Source: Rhodoluna sp. (GTDB lineage Bacteria; Actinomycetota; Actinomycetes; Actinomycetales; Microbacteriaceae). From it: a stretch of DNA of 12,819 bases. This document shows positions 1 to 7,022 of the stretch, in pieces. The notes below the pieces were generated by a model that did no database searches, was not told where the DNA came from, and saw only the letters and a program-made list of their open reading frames with translations. The stretch lies in assembly GCA_016462375.1 (NCBI GenBank), contig JAEMTJ010000010.1:1-12819 (forward strand). Direction: 5' to 3'. The position numbers were made by a program, and so were the translations under genes. Numbering within the stretch: position 1 is the stretch's first letter; each line of letters starts with the position of its first letter.

Positions 1-316
1 TTTCGCTCTCGCCCAGAAAAAGAATCAACCTGCAACGGCATTCGCCAAAGTAGCTGCCAGAATCCGTTCAGCAGAAATCGGCATTCTTTTTGCAAATGCA
101 GGTTTCATACTTTCACTCGGCGCATTGCTGGCATTTAGCTACATGGGGCAATTAGTCGCAGCCGATGCCGTCATGCTCTTCCTGGGTTTCAGAATGCAAA
201 ACAATAACCTAAGTCAAACCAGTGGATCTCTAATGCGATTTGCTAGAGCGAAAGCGTTGAGCGAAGCGCCTCAGAAATACAAAGGAATTAAGCCTGACGA
301 AGACGAATTGATGTAG
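1..316 (+). CDS. C-terminal fragment of a membrane protein, possibly an ABC exporter-type transmembrane domain
   Basis: The reading frame is open from the window edge (first full codon at position 2) to a TAG at 314-316, giving about 104 residues, so the start lies outside the window. An amphipathic, Ala/Lys/Arg-rich stretch (AQKKNQPATAFAKVAARIRS) leads into a hydrophobic helix (GILFANAGFILSLGALLAFS), a short turn and a second hydrophobic run (DAVMLFLGF). A charged tail of roughly 40 residues ends in DEDELM. This order resembles the last helices of ABC exporter membrane domains, but no Walker A, signature or Walker B motif follows; the protein simply stops. It ends six bases before the glycosyltransferase start, so co-transcription is likely and a role in polysaccharide or glycolipid export is plausible. 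Another type of integral membrane protein is equally possible. That it is coding is fairly sure; the family is a weak guess. Confidence 0.6.
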   Translation, partial: FALAQKKNQPATAFAKVAARIRSAEIGILFANAGFILSLGALLAFSYMGQLVAADAVMLFLGFRMQNNNLSQTSGSLMRFARAKALSEAPQKYKGIKPDEDELM

Positions 317-322
317 CTCCAC

Positions 323-1114
323 ATGAGCAAACCAATTCTTACCTTCGGATACAGCACCTTAGCCAACCGACTAGAAAATATAGTTCTACCAGATCTAAGC
401 TCACAGTGGAATGCGCTGATAACAGTTCAAAGTGGTACCGAGTTTTCCCCCACGGTTGAACAATTGCTTCAATCACCGACCGGTGAAAGAGTAACCACGA
501 AGGCTTTTACCGGCAAAGGCGTCACAAAACTTAGAAACGAAATCATCAAACATGCCACTGGCGAATACGTCATTTTTGCCGATGACGACATCACTTTTAA
601 GCCAGAAGGTATCCGAAAGGCACTGACTTACCTAGACCAGCACAAACACGTTGCGCTATTACTTGGACAAACAGTTGATGACAGCGGCAAGTTGAGAAAG
701 AACTACCCCGAGAGGATTACCAAGCTCACAAAACTAAACAGTGCAAAGGCTGCCACCTACGAAATGATTATCCGGCTAGATGCCATCAAGAAAGCCGGCA
801 TCACCTTCGATGAAAACTTCGGGGCAGGAGCGGAAACAACCTACCTGGGAGACGAATACATCTTCATAGCAGATTTGATTTCGGCGAACTTAAGGTGCGA
901 GTACTCACCAATTGTTCTGGCCATCCACCCAACCGAAAGTTCAGGTAGCGGCTGGGGGACTGATCGTGATCGCAAAGCCAGAGCACTCATCTTTGACAGG
1001 GTTTTCACAGGAAACAGAACCCTCCCCTACCTAGCGCGAATTGCCTTCGGGCTAAGGAAGCTGGGCCGGGGGCTCAACCTAATTCAATTCGTCAAATTCG
1101 TATTCAAGCACTAA
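323..1114 (+). CDS. Family 2-type glycosyltransferase
   Basis: Predicted to transfer a sugar from a nucleotide-sugar donor to a growing surface polysaccharide or glycolipid at the inner face of the membrane. The 263-residue protein has a GT-A-like layout: an N-terminal strand (PILTFGYST), a conserved GKGVTKLRNEII segment near residues 64-75, and the metal/nucleotide-binding DDD at 87-89 inside YVIFADDDI. A later acidic motif, LGDEYIF around 175-181, sits where family 2 enzymes carry the ED-type catalytic region. It is followed by a segment ending AIHPTESSGSGW, which resembles the post-catalytic HP region. The C-terminus is basic and hydrophobic (LRKLGRG, FVKFVFKH), which could touch the membrane. 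The ATG is six bases after the previous stop and lacks a clear Shine-Dalgarno, suggesting translation coupled to the upstream gene. Donor and acceptor cannot be told from sequence. Confidence 0.82.
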   Translation: MSKPILTFGYSTLANRLENIVLPDLSSQWNALITVQSGTEFSPTVEQLLQSPTGERVTTKAFTGKGVTKLRNEIIKHATGEYVIFADDDITFKPEGIRKALTYLDQHKHVALLLGQTVDDSGKLRKNYPERITKLTKLNSAKAATYEMIIRLDAIKKAGITFDENFGAGAETTYLGDEYIFIADLISANLRCEYSPIVLAIHPTESSGSGWGTDRDRKARALIFDRVFTGNRTLPYLARIAFGLRKLGRGLNLIQFVKFVFKH

Positions 1115-1132
1115 GACTTACTAGAAAAGCGC

Positions 1133-1209
1133 TTGCCAAGTTAGACTTTTGACTATTACTTGCGTTTTGTGCGAAACGCTACCTTTGAAAGGTTCCAAAT
1201 GTTTCGCAC
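1133..1209 (+). promoter_or_regulatory. Leader of the first GH16 gene: possible promoter and competing hairpins around the ribosome binding site
   Basis: A weak promoter candidate is TTGCCA (1133-1138) with TATTAC (1154-1159), a 15-base spacer. Downstream, GCGTTT (1162-1167) pairs perfectly with AAACGC (1174-1179). GTGCGAAAC (1169-1177) pairs perfectly over nine bases with GTTTCGCAC (1201-1209), which starts at the G of the ATG. The two stems share 1174-1177 and cannot form together. Inside the second loop, ACCTT (1181-1185) can pair with AAGGT (1189-1193), covering the Shine-Dalgarno GAAAGG (1187-1192). The layout could act as a translational switch. The repeats are seen directly; the regulatory role is inference. 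Confidence 0.4.
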
Positions 1210-2722
1210 CCGCCTAACCGCCCTAGCAATCACCCTTTCTCTAGCGGCTACTGTCCTAGTTGGTGGATCCGCTGAGGCCGTCGCCAAGAAGAACCTGACT
1301 CTTCCAAAGCTTCCGGCCATGGTCGGTGTTGGTGAAACGGTAGCCGTTGCCCCAGCTCGCTGGAATCAAACAGTGAAAGTAACCTACCAGTGGTTAGTTG
1401 ATGGCAGGTTGGTTAAAGGCGCTACTAAAACCACTTACAAGATTCCAACAACTGCAATGGGGAAATTACTTAGCATCGTAGAAACCGCAAAGTTCAAAGA
1501 CGGTAAATCCCTCTTTGCCAACTCGGTTGCCAGAAGAGTTGGTTTGCTTACAATTTCTGGAGCTGCAGCGATTGATTACAAAGATCAAGAGCACTCAGCT
1601 TTAGTTCTCACCACGCCAGATACTTCCAAAGTGGGGGTTGTCAAAACTCTCACCTGGTACGCGGGAGATTCACTGATTCGAGGCGAAAGCTCTGCAGAAC
1701 TGAAAATCGACAAACGCTTTGAGAATCTCAACGTCACTGCAAGAGCAACATACTCGCTTGCGGGATACACTCCTGTCGCTCTCAACGCAAACAGCGTTGG
1801 TTTCACTGCGCCAGCAGTAACAGAAGATCAATTAATTTGGGCTGACGAATTTGATGGCACAACTGGCTCAGGCCCAAACCTAACTGACTGGAACGATGTC
1901 ACCGGTAACGGCAGAAACTCCAACGATCCAAATACTCCAGTTGCCAATGGTTGGGGCAACCTAGAGCGTCAATACTATTTGCCGGGCTCTGGCCTTATCT
2001 CAGACATGCAAGATGCATCAGATGGCAAAGGCCTTCTCATCACAGCCACGAACCAAATCAATAACCCTAATCCTGCGGGTCCTTTCGATTGCTGGTACTC
2101 ATATGATCGAAATAAAGTTCGTAAGCCTGAGTTGCCTGCATGTGAATGGGTCAGTGGAAAAATTACGACAGAGGACAAGATTGGTTTTCTCTACGGACAT
2201 CTCGAAGCAAGAATCAAATCAGCCGGTGCCACAGGAACCTGGCCGGCATTCTGGATGCTTGGCCAAGACTTCCAGAAAAACGGCTGGCCTGGTTGTGGTG
2301 AAATTGATATTCACGAAGGTAATGGCGGGCTACCTAATAGCAACTGGGGAACGCTGCACGGTTACAACTATTGGCCTGGTGGGCAAAAGAGCCAATCCAC
2401 CAGCATGATTGCTGGCTGGCATACCTACGGGCTGGACTGGAAGCCAGACTACATAGCATTCTCTGTCGATGGAGAAATCTATAAGACAATTAGGGCTAGC
2501 GATCTGAAAACAACTCCATGGAACTTAGATCTTTCCAAGACCGGTTGGGAATTCAACAAACCACAGTTCGCAATTCTTAACCTCGCTATCGGCGGCAAAA
2601 TCATTGGAAACAATAACCTCCCTGTTAGAGCTACCGACATCAACAAAGACACCAAAACCATGCAGGTTGATTACATCCGCTATTCAAGCCTTGATGGCTA
2701 TGGCACGCTCATCCGTTACTAG
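1199..2722 (+). CDS. Secreted GH16 endo-beta-glucanase-like enzyme with N-terminal Ig-like modules
   Basis: Predicted extracellular glycoside hydrolase family 16 enzyme cleaving internal beta-1,3 (or mixed beta-1,3/1,4) glycan bonds with retention. The ATG at 1199 is preferred over an in-frame TTG at 1160 because GAAAGG (1187-1192) lies seven bases before it and the signal peptide then begins at once: MFRTRLTALAITLSLAATVL, with likely cleavage near SAEA. The product is 507 residues. Residues about 33-205 form two beta-sandwich modules; the first has the YQWLVDGRLVKGATKTTYKI pattern of bacterial Ig-like repeats. The GH16 domain starts at LIWADEFDG (about 212). Its catalytic motif EIDIHE gives nucleophile E368, D370 and acid/base E373, preceded by GTWPAFWMLG. 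The protein ends soon after the last predicted strand (YIRYSSLDGYG), without an LPXTG anchor, so it is probably released or held through its Ig modules. The polysaccharide context suggests processing of a self-made polymer, though laminarin-type nutrition is equally possible. Confidence 0.88.
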   Translation: MFRTRLTALAITLSLAATVLVGGSAEAVAKKNLTLPKLPAMVGVGETVAVAPARWNQTVKVTYQWLVDGRLVKGATKTTYKIPTTAMGKLLSIVETAKFKDGKSLFANSVARRVGLLTISGAAAIDYKDQEHSALVLTTPDTSKVGVVKTLTWYAGDSLIRGESSAELKIDKRFENLNVTARATYSLAGYTPVALNANSVGFTAPAVTEDQLIWADEFDGTTGSGPNLTDWNDVTGNGRNSNDPNTPVANGWGNLERQYYLPGSGLISDMQDASDGKGLLITATNQINNPNPAGPFDCWYSYDRNKVRKPELPACEWVSGKITTEDKIGFLYGHLEARIKSAGATGTWPAFWMLGQDFQKNGWPGCGEIDIHEGNGGLPNSNWGTLHGYNYWPGGQKSQSTSMIAGWHTYGLDWKPDYIAFSVDGEIYKTIRASDLKTTPWNLDLSKTGWEFNKPQFAILNLAIGGKIIGNNNLPVRATDINKDTKTMQVDYIRYSSLDGYGTLIRY

Positions 2723-2733
2723 TTAGGCACCCC

Positions 2734-4149
2734 TTGAAATTAAGATTTGCTGCTCTTTTAGCCATAACCAGTTTGCTGCTGGGTTCTGCCAGCGCTAACG
2801 CAGTTAGCGCGGTGCCGAGCGCGGTGAGAGTGAGCGCTTCGACCACAGCCACGACAGCAAAGCTCTCTTGGCTAGCTTTCTCTAAAACTAAAATCAGCGC
2901 AATCAAGGTAACAGCTTCCACTGGTTCGACCAAGATAACTAGAACCCTGGCTAAGACTGCAACCTCATACACTTTCACAAATCTAAAACAATTCACTTCA
3001 TACACCTTTGCCATCACCGCTTACTTCGGCACTAGAGCCGGTGGGACTATTTCCTTCAAAAGCAAAACAAAGGCAAAGCAAGCGCAGCTCTATAACTCAA
3101 TCTTTTTCGGTTCTCCAGATGACATGGTGGTAGGAGATGCAGATCAAGAACTCTTCGCTCTTCCAAATGGCGGGGTAACAACATTTAAGACAACTACTCC
3201 TTCAAGGTGCTCAATAATTGATGGCAACCTGCTGCATGCAATCGCAATTGGTGACTGCATTGTTGTCGCGAGCAACCTAGGAGACTCCTATTACAAGGCT
3301 GCGGTTCCGGTGCAGCAGGTTGTGAGCATCACAGCACCGATAAGTGATCTAAACAAAACCCTTGAATGGGCAGATGAATTTGATGGGACAGCTAACTCTG
3401 GGCCTGGTTCTGCCAACTGGAACATCACCACTGGAGATGGTTGCGGAACTGCCGCTGGTTGTGGCTGGGGCAACGGGGAAGCTGAGTCCTATGCGGCCTG
3501 TGCAAACAAACACAGCGGCAACGGTGTGATGGTCATCACCGCCTCCACTCCATCGGGTGATGCAAACTGCACAAGCAACAAGAATTGGACAAGCGGTAAG
3601 TTCACAACTTTCGGTAAGAAGCACTTTGGCTATGGCTACTTCGAAGCAAGACTAAAAATGCCGACCGGTGGGGGAACCTGGCCAGCGTTCTGGACTCTAG
3701 GGTCAAATATCAACACTGTGCCTTGGCCTCTCTGTGGCGAGTTAGACATTATGGAGTATGCCGGTAATAGCCCAAATAAAACCACATCGGCTGTCCACTA
3801 TCGAAACAACAGCGGATCTCATGAGTATAAGAGCGGCGCACTTAACGACAGTGCTGATCTCTCAGAAGAATTCCACACCTACGGAATGCTCTGGTTGCCT
3901 AGTGAAACTACATTCATATTCGATGGCCGACCAGTGCTGGTAGTTAAGAAATCAGATACTGGTTTGTCTCGCTGGCCATTCGGTCCTAACTCAGCTGGAG
4001 TAGATCCAAAGATGTATATCATCTTCAATTTAGCTATGGGTGGTGGCTATGGTGGAAGTATCGAAAGTGGTCTAACAAAAGCCAGCTTTAGCCTCGACTA
4101 CGTTCGCTATTACAGCGTCGATGGCTACGGTGGTCCTCCGACTAACTAG
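2734..4149 (+). CDS. Secreted GH16 endo-beta-glucanase-like enzyme with FN3 and Ig-like modules
   Basis: A second family 16 hydrolase, 471 residues, starting 11 bases after the first. The start is TTG at 2734: the signal peptide begins directly there (MKLRFAALLAITSLLLGSAS, cleavage near ANA), while the only upstream ribosome-site candidate is a weak TAGG overlapping the previous stop. Residues about 28-112 look like an FN3 domain (AKLSWLAFS, TSYTFTNLKQFTSYTFAITAY). Residues about 115-205 are an Ig-like module with two cysteines (RCSIIDG, GDCIVVAS). The GH16 domain begins at LEWADEFDG (about 210); the catalytic motif ELDIME gives E336, D338 and E341, after GTWPAFWTLG. The GH16 domain carries further cysteines (TGDGCGTAAGCGW, CANKH, ANCTS), consistent with disulfides outside the cell. 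It ends in YVRYYSVDGYGGPP, like its neighbour. The two catalytic domains are related but clearly diverged, with different N-terminal modules, so they are not a recent duplication. Substrate is unresolved. Confidence 0.87.
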   Translation: MKLRFAALLAITSLLLGSASANAVSAVPSAVRVSASTTATTAKLSWLAFSKTKISAIKVTASTGSTKITRTLAKTATSYTFTNLKQFTSYTFAITAYFGTRAGGTISFKSKTKAKQAQLYNSIFFGSPDDMVVGDADQELFALPNGGVTTFKTTTPSRCSIIDGNLLHAIAIGDCIVVASNLGDSYYKAAVPVQQVVSITAPISDLNKTLEWADEFDGTANSGPGSANWNITTGDGCGTAAGCGWGNGEAESYAACANKHSGNGVMVITASTPSGDANCTSNKNWTSGKFTTFGKKHFGYGYFEARLKMPTGGGTWPAFWTLGSNINTVPWPLCGELDIMEYAGNSPNKTTSAVHYRNNSGSHEYKSGALNDSADLSEEFHTYGMLWLPSETTFIFDGRPVLVVKKSDTGLSRWPFGPNSAGVDPKMYIIFNLAMGGGYGGSIESGLTKASFSLDYVRYYSVDGYGGPPTN

Positions 4150-4170
4150 CAACAAATAAACATTTTCCTA

Positions 4171-4193
4171 CAAAAATTAGTTCTGTGGGAACC
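4171..4193 (-). terminator. Weak intrinsic terminator candidate after the semialdehyde dehydrogenase gene
   Basis: Read on the minus strand, GTTC (4192-4189) and GAAC (4183-4180) form a 4-base stem, or five with a flanking G-U pair, around the loop CCACA. TAATTTTTG follows, where the TAA is the stop codon of the gene. The stem is short and lies inside the coding end, so efficiency is doubtful. Nothing better is visible in the 27 bases between the two convergent genes. Confidence 0.25.
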
Positions 4194-5664
4194 CTAGGTT
4201 GATGCCGCCGTGACTTGGGTCCAACCATCGGCTGGTAACAGTCTTTTCTCTTGTAAAGAAGTGGACACCCTGGAGCCCATGCGCTTTAGTGTCTCCAAAC
4301 AGTGAACTCTTGAAGCCGCCGAAGGAGTAGTAAGAAACTGGCACAGGGATAGGAACGTTGATTCCGATCATCCCCACTTCAACTTCATTCTGGAATCTTC
4401 TGGCAGCTCCACCATCATTGGTGAAGATTGCGGTGCCATTGCCGTAAACACCATCGTTGATGATCTTCAACCCTGCAGCATAACTACTAACTCGAACAAC
4501 AGAAAGAACAGGACCAAAGATCTCATCCTGGTAAACCTTGGAAGAGGTTGACACGTTATCAATCAGGGTCGGTCCTAACCAGAAACCATTGCTATCACCA
4601 TCAACTGAAATACCTCTGCCATCAACAACCACAGTTGCTTTATCTGCAATCGCAATCTCTATATAGCCTGCGACTTTATCTCTATGCTCTGCAGTAATAA
4701 GCGGACCCATGTCACAGTTTCTGCGACCATCACCAACCTTTAGCTCTTTCATACGAGCGGCAATCTTAGTAACCAACTCATCGGCAATAGGTTCAACCGC
4801 AACCACAACTGAGATTGCCATGCAACGCTCTCCTGCAGAACCAAAGCCTGCATTGATAGCAGAGTCTGCTACCAAATCAAGATCTGCATCTGGAAGAACC
4901 AGCATGTGGTTCTTCGCTCCACCTAAAGCTTGAACACGCTTACCGTGAGCAGTGCCTGTTTCATAAACATATTTAGCAATCGGTGTCGAGCCAACAAAGC
5001 TAATCGCCTGGACGTCAGCACTGGTCAACAGTGCATCAACCGCAACCTTGTCCCCTTGAAGAACATTGAACACCCCATCAGGCAAACCTGCAGCCTTTAG
5101 CTGTTCTGCAATCCAGATTGCAGCAGATGGGTTCTTCTCCGAGGGCTTTAGAACAACAGTGTTGCCGGCCGCTATGGCTACTGGGAAAAACCACATCGGC
5201 ACCATCGCCGGGAAGTTGAATGGGCTAATGATTCCCACTACCCCTAATGGTTGCTTGATCGAATAAACATCGATTGATGTTGAAACTGACTCGCTATAAG
5301 AACCTTTGAGTAAGTTAGCCATTCCGGTGGCAAACTCAACCACTTCAAGTCCACGGGTAACTTCACCCAAAGCATCTGGCAACGTCTTGCCATGTTCTTC
5401 AGTAACAATGGCCGCAAGTTCTTGCTTATTAGCATTGAGAATCTCTCGGAAGTTGAACATGATCTGCTGACGTTTAGTCAATGAGGTGTCACTCCAAGCA
5501 GGGAAAGCCGCATGAGCTGCAGCAATAGCAGCCTGAGCATCAGCAATTTCTGCAAGTGATACTTCCCGAACTACCTTGCCAAGTGCAGGATCAAACACAT
5601 TTCCTGAGCGATTACTTGAGTTAGCGGTAAGTTTTCCGTTGATAAAGTGCATGACTTTTGTCAT
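4177..5664 (-). CDS. mmsA: Methylmalonate-semialdehyde dehydrogenase (CoA-acylating)
   Basis: NAD- and CoA-dependent aldehyde dehydrogenase of the MmsA/IolA type. The family oxidises methylmalonate semialdehyde to propionyl-CoA, or malonate semialdehyde to acetyl-CoA, releasing CO2, in valine, pyrimidine or inositol breakdown. The protein is 495 residues, the usual length. Visible motifs are the oxyanion Asn in SPFNFPAMVPMW (N150), the cofactor segment KPSE (173-176), FVGST (223-227) and the catalytic cysteine in GSAGERCMAIS (C281). GGAKNH at 248-253 replaces the ELGGK of hydrolytic aldehyde dehydrogenases; loss of that Glu general base is a known mark of the CoA-acylating subfamily. The start is well supported: AAGGA at 5671-5675 lies six bases before the ATG and overlaps the stop region of the preceding dehydrogenase gene, so the two are probably translated in concert. 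No valine or inositol pathway partner is in the window, so the physiological substrate is uncertain. Confidence 0.9.
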   Translation of the reverse strand: MTKVMHFINGKLTANSSNRSGNVFDPALGKVVREVSLAEIADAQAAIAAAHAAFPAWSDTSLTKRQQIMFNFREILNANKQELAAIVTEEHGKTLPDALGEVTRGLEVVEFATGMANLLKGSYSESVSTSIDVYSIKQPLGVVGIISPFNFPAMVPMWFFPVAIAAGNTVVLKPSEKNPSAAIWIAEQLKAAGLPDGVFNVLQGDKVAVDALLTSADVQAISFVGSTPIAKYVYETGTAHGKRVQALGGAKNHMLVLPDADLDLVADSAINAGFGSAGERCMAISVVVAVEPIADELVTKIAARMKELKVGDGRRNCDMGPLITAEHRDKVAGYIEIAIADKATVVVDGRGISVDGDSNGFWLGPTLIDNVSTSSKVYQDEIFGPVLSVVRVSSYAAGLKIINDGVYGNGTAIFTNDGGAARRFQNEVEVGMIGINVPIPVPVSYYSFGGFKSSLFGDTKAHGLQGVHFFTREKTVTSRWLDPSHGGINLGFPQN

Positions 5665-5673
5665 GTGGTTTCC

Positions 5674-6990
5674 TTAGTTTGTAATTGTGCGGCCCAAAGC
5701 TAAAACTTTGAATCCCGCCTGTTGCCATAGAGCAACATCTAATACGTTGCGACCATCGATAATAAATTTATTTCCAGGATTAACACTCTTTGGATCTAAC
5801 TCTCGATACTCTTTCCATTCAGTGGCTAGAACAACTGCATCCACACCAATAAATGCTTTCAACAGGTCCTGCTGCAACTCAAGTTCAGGGTGCTTTAGTG
5901 CAACACCGTGCAGAGCAACTGGATCATGCACAATGACCTCAGCACCCGCTGCCTTGGCTAATAGAGCGATTCCTAGTGCAGGTGAATCTCTAACATCATC
6001 ACTGTCTGGCTTAAACGCTGCCCCTAAAATCAAAATCTTCTTCGCCTGCAGAGAGCCAAGTTCTTTTGTGAGCAATGCAATTACTCGATCTCTTCGACGA
6101 AGATTAATCTTGTCAATTTCGTGCAGGTACGAAACTGATTCTCCAACACCCAGTTCTTCAGCTCTAGCAATGAGCGCACGGATGTCCTTCGGCAAACAGC
6201 CACCGCCAAAGCCAACACCGTTGCGCAGGAACTTATTACCAATGCGCTCATCGTAGCCAATCGCGTTTGCCAGCTGGGTAGCATCCGCTCCTGAAACTTC
6301 AGCAATCTCCGCCATTGCATTGATAAACGAGATTTTCGTGGCCAGAAAAGCGTTAGCCGCCGCTTTCACCAATTCAGCAGTAGCTAGGTCTGTAACAAGA
6401 AAGGGAACACCAGCGCTAATCATTGGCGCAAAGACTTCGCGAAGCAGTTCTTCGGAACGAGAGTTTGTAACACCAACAACTAAGCGGTCTGGATTCAAAG
6501 AATCTTCCAGAGCTGTGCCTTCTCGAAGAAATTCTGGATTCCAAGCCAAATTCGGTGCGGTAAACCCAGTATCTTGAGCTAGTTGTGCGGTTAGCTTAGA
6601 CGCTGTCCCCACCGGCACAGTCGACTTACCAACTACCAGTGCATCTTCACGAAGATAAAGTGCAACGTCTCGAATGGCCGATTCTAAATAGGAAGTGTCG
6701 GCAGCCATAGAACCAGCAGTCTGAGGGGTTCCAACACAGATGAAGTGAATATCAGCATCTCTTGAGAACTCATCGTGTGCTTGCTTGAAAGCTAAACGCC
6801 CCGTTGCCAATTGCGCTGCTAGTTCCTCATCTAAGCCAGGTTCGAAAAACCCCGCTTTGCCTTGAACTAAGCAATCAATCCTGTGTTGGTTGGGTTCAAT
6901 ACCAATAACTTGATGCCCCACCTTAGCCATAGCAACTGCATGGGTCGTGCCAAGATAACCCAGCCCAATCACGGTAATTTTCATAGCCAT
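5674..6990 (-). CDS. UDP-glucose 6-dehydrogenase family enzyme
   Basis: Cytoplasmic NAD-dependent four-electron oxidation of a nucleotide sugar, most likely UDP-glucose to UDP-glucuronate, a precursor for acidic polysaccharides. The protein has 438 residues, typical for bacterial members. The N-terminal Rossmann fold shows GLGYLG (9-14) with an acidic residue at the end of strand 2 (IEPN). Further motifs are ICVGTP (84-89), KSTVPVGT (122-129), NPEFLREG (151-158), KAAANAFLATKISFINAMAE (209-228) and the catalytic cysteine in FGGGCLPKD (C265). The C-terminal domain has the usual GAAFKPDSDDVRDSPA segment. GDP-mannose or UDP-HexNAc dehydrogenases share these motifs, so the substrate is by best fit. 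The start has no strong ribosome site, and ATG codons at residues 1 and 3 are both possible. It lies 32 bases after the anchored Ig-like gene and nine before mmsA. The glycosyltransferase nearby supports a polysaccharide role. Confidence 0.88.
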   Translation of the reverse strand: MAMKITVIGLGYLGTTHAVAMAKVGHQVIGIEPNQHRIDCLVQGKAGFFEPGLDEELAAQLATGRLAFKQAHDEFSRDADIHFICVGTPQTAGSMAADTSYLESAIRDVALYLREDALVVGKSTVPVGTASKLTAQLAQDTGFTAPNLAWNPEFLREGTALEDSLNPDRLVVGVTNSRSEELLREVFAPMISAGVPFLVTDLATAELVKAAANAFLATKISFINAMAEIAEVSGADATQLANAIGYDERIGNKFLRNGVGFGGGCLPKDIRALIARAEELGVGESVSYLHEIDKINLRRRDRVIALLTKELGSLQAKKILILGAAFKPDSDDVRDSPALGIALLAKAAGAEVIVHDPVALHGVALKHPELELQQDLLKAFIGVDAVVLATEWKEYRELDPKSVNPGNKFIIDGRNVLDVALWQQAGFKVLALGRTITN

Positions 6991-7022
6991 GTGGCAAGTC
7001 TATCTAGGAGCGTATTCGGAAC

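Noticed and set aside
1127..1134. AAGCGCTT palindrome just after the glycosyltransferase stop, considered as a terminator
   Set aside because: No loop is possible without breaking the stem and no U-tract follows, so it is not an intrinsic terminator.
1160..1198. Thirteen-residue N-terminal extension of the first GH16 protein from a TTG at 1160
   Set aside because: It would place charged residues before the signal peptide and run through the leader hairpins; GAAAGG at 1187-1192 clearly serves the ATG at 1199.
2013..2408. 131-codon open frame overlapping the first GH16 domain in another frame
   Set aside because: It lies inside the region encoding the GH16 catalytic core, and its own translation has no domain.
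1199..4149. Recent tandem duplication of the GH16 genes
   Set aside because: Catalytic motifs match, but loops, cysteine content and N-terminal modules differ widely and no long direct nucleotide repeat is visible.
5687..6256. 189-codon open frame on the + strand opposite the UDP-sugar dehydrogenase gene
   Set aside because: Low-complexity Ser/Arg/Pro-rich translation, no ribosome site and no domain; the opposite strand encodes a fully motif-supported enzyme.
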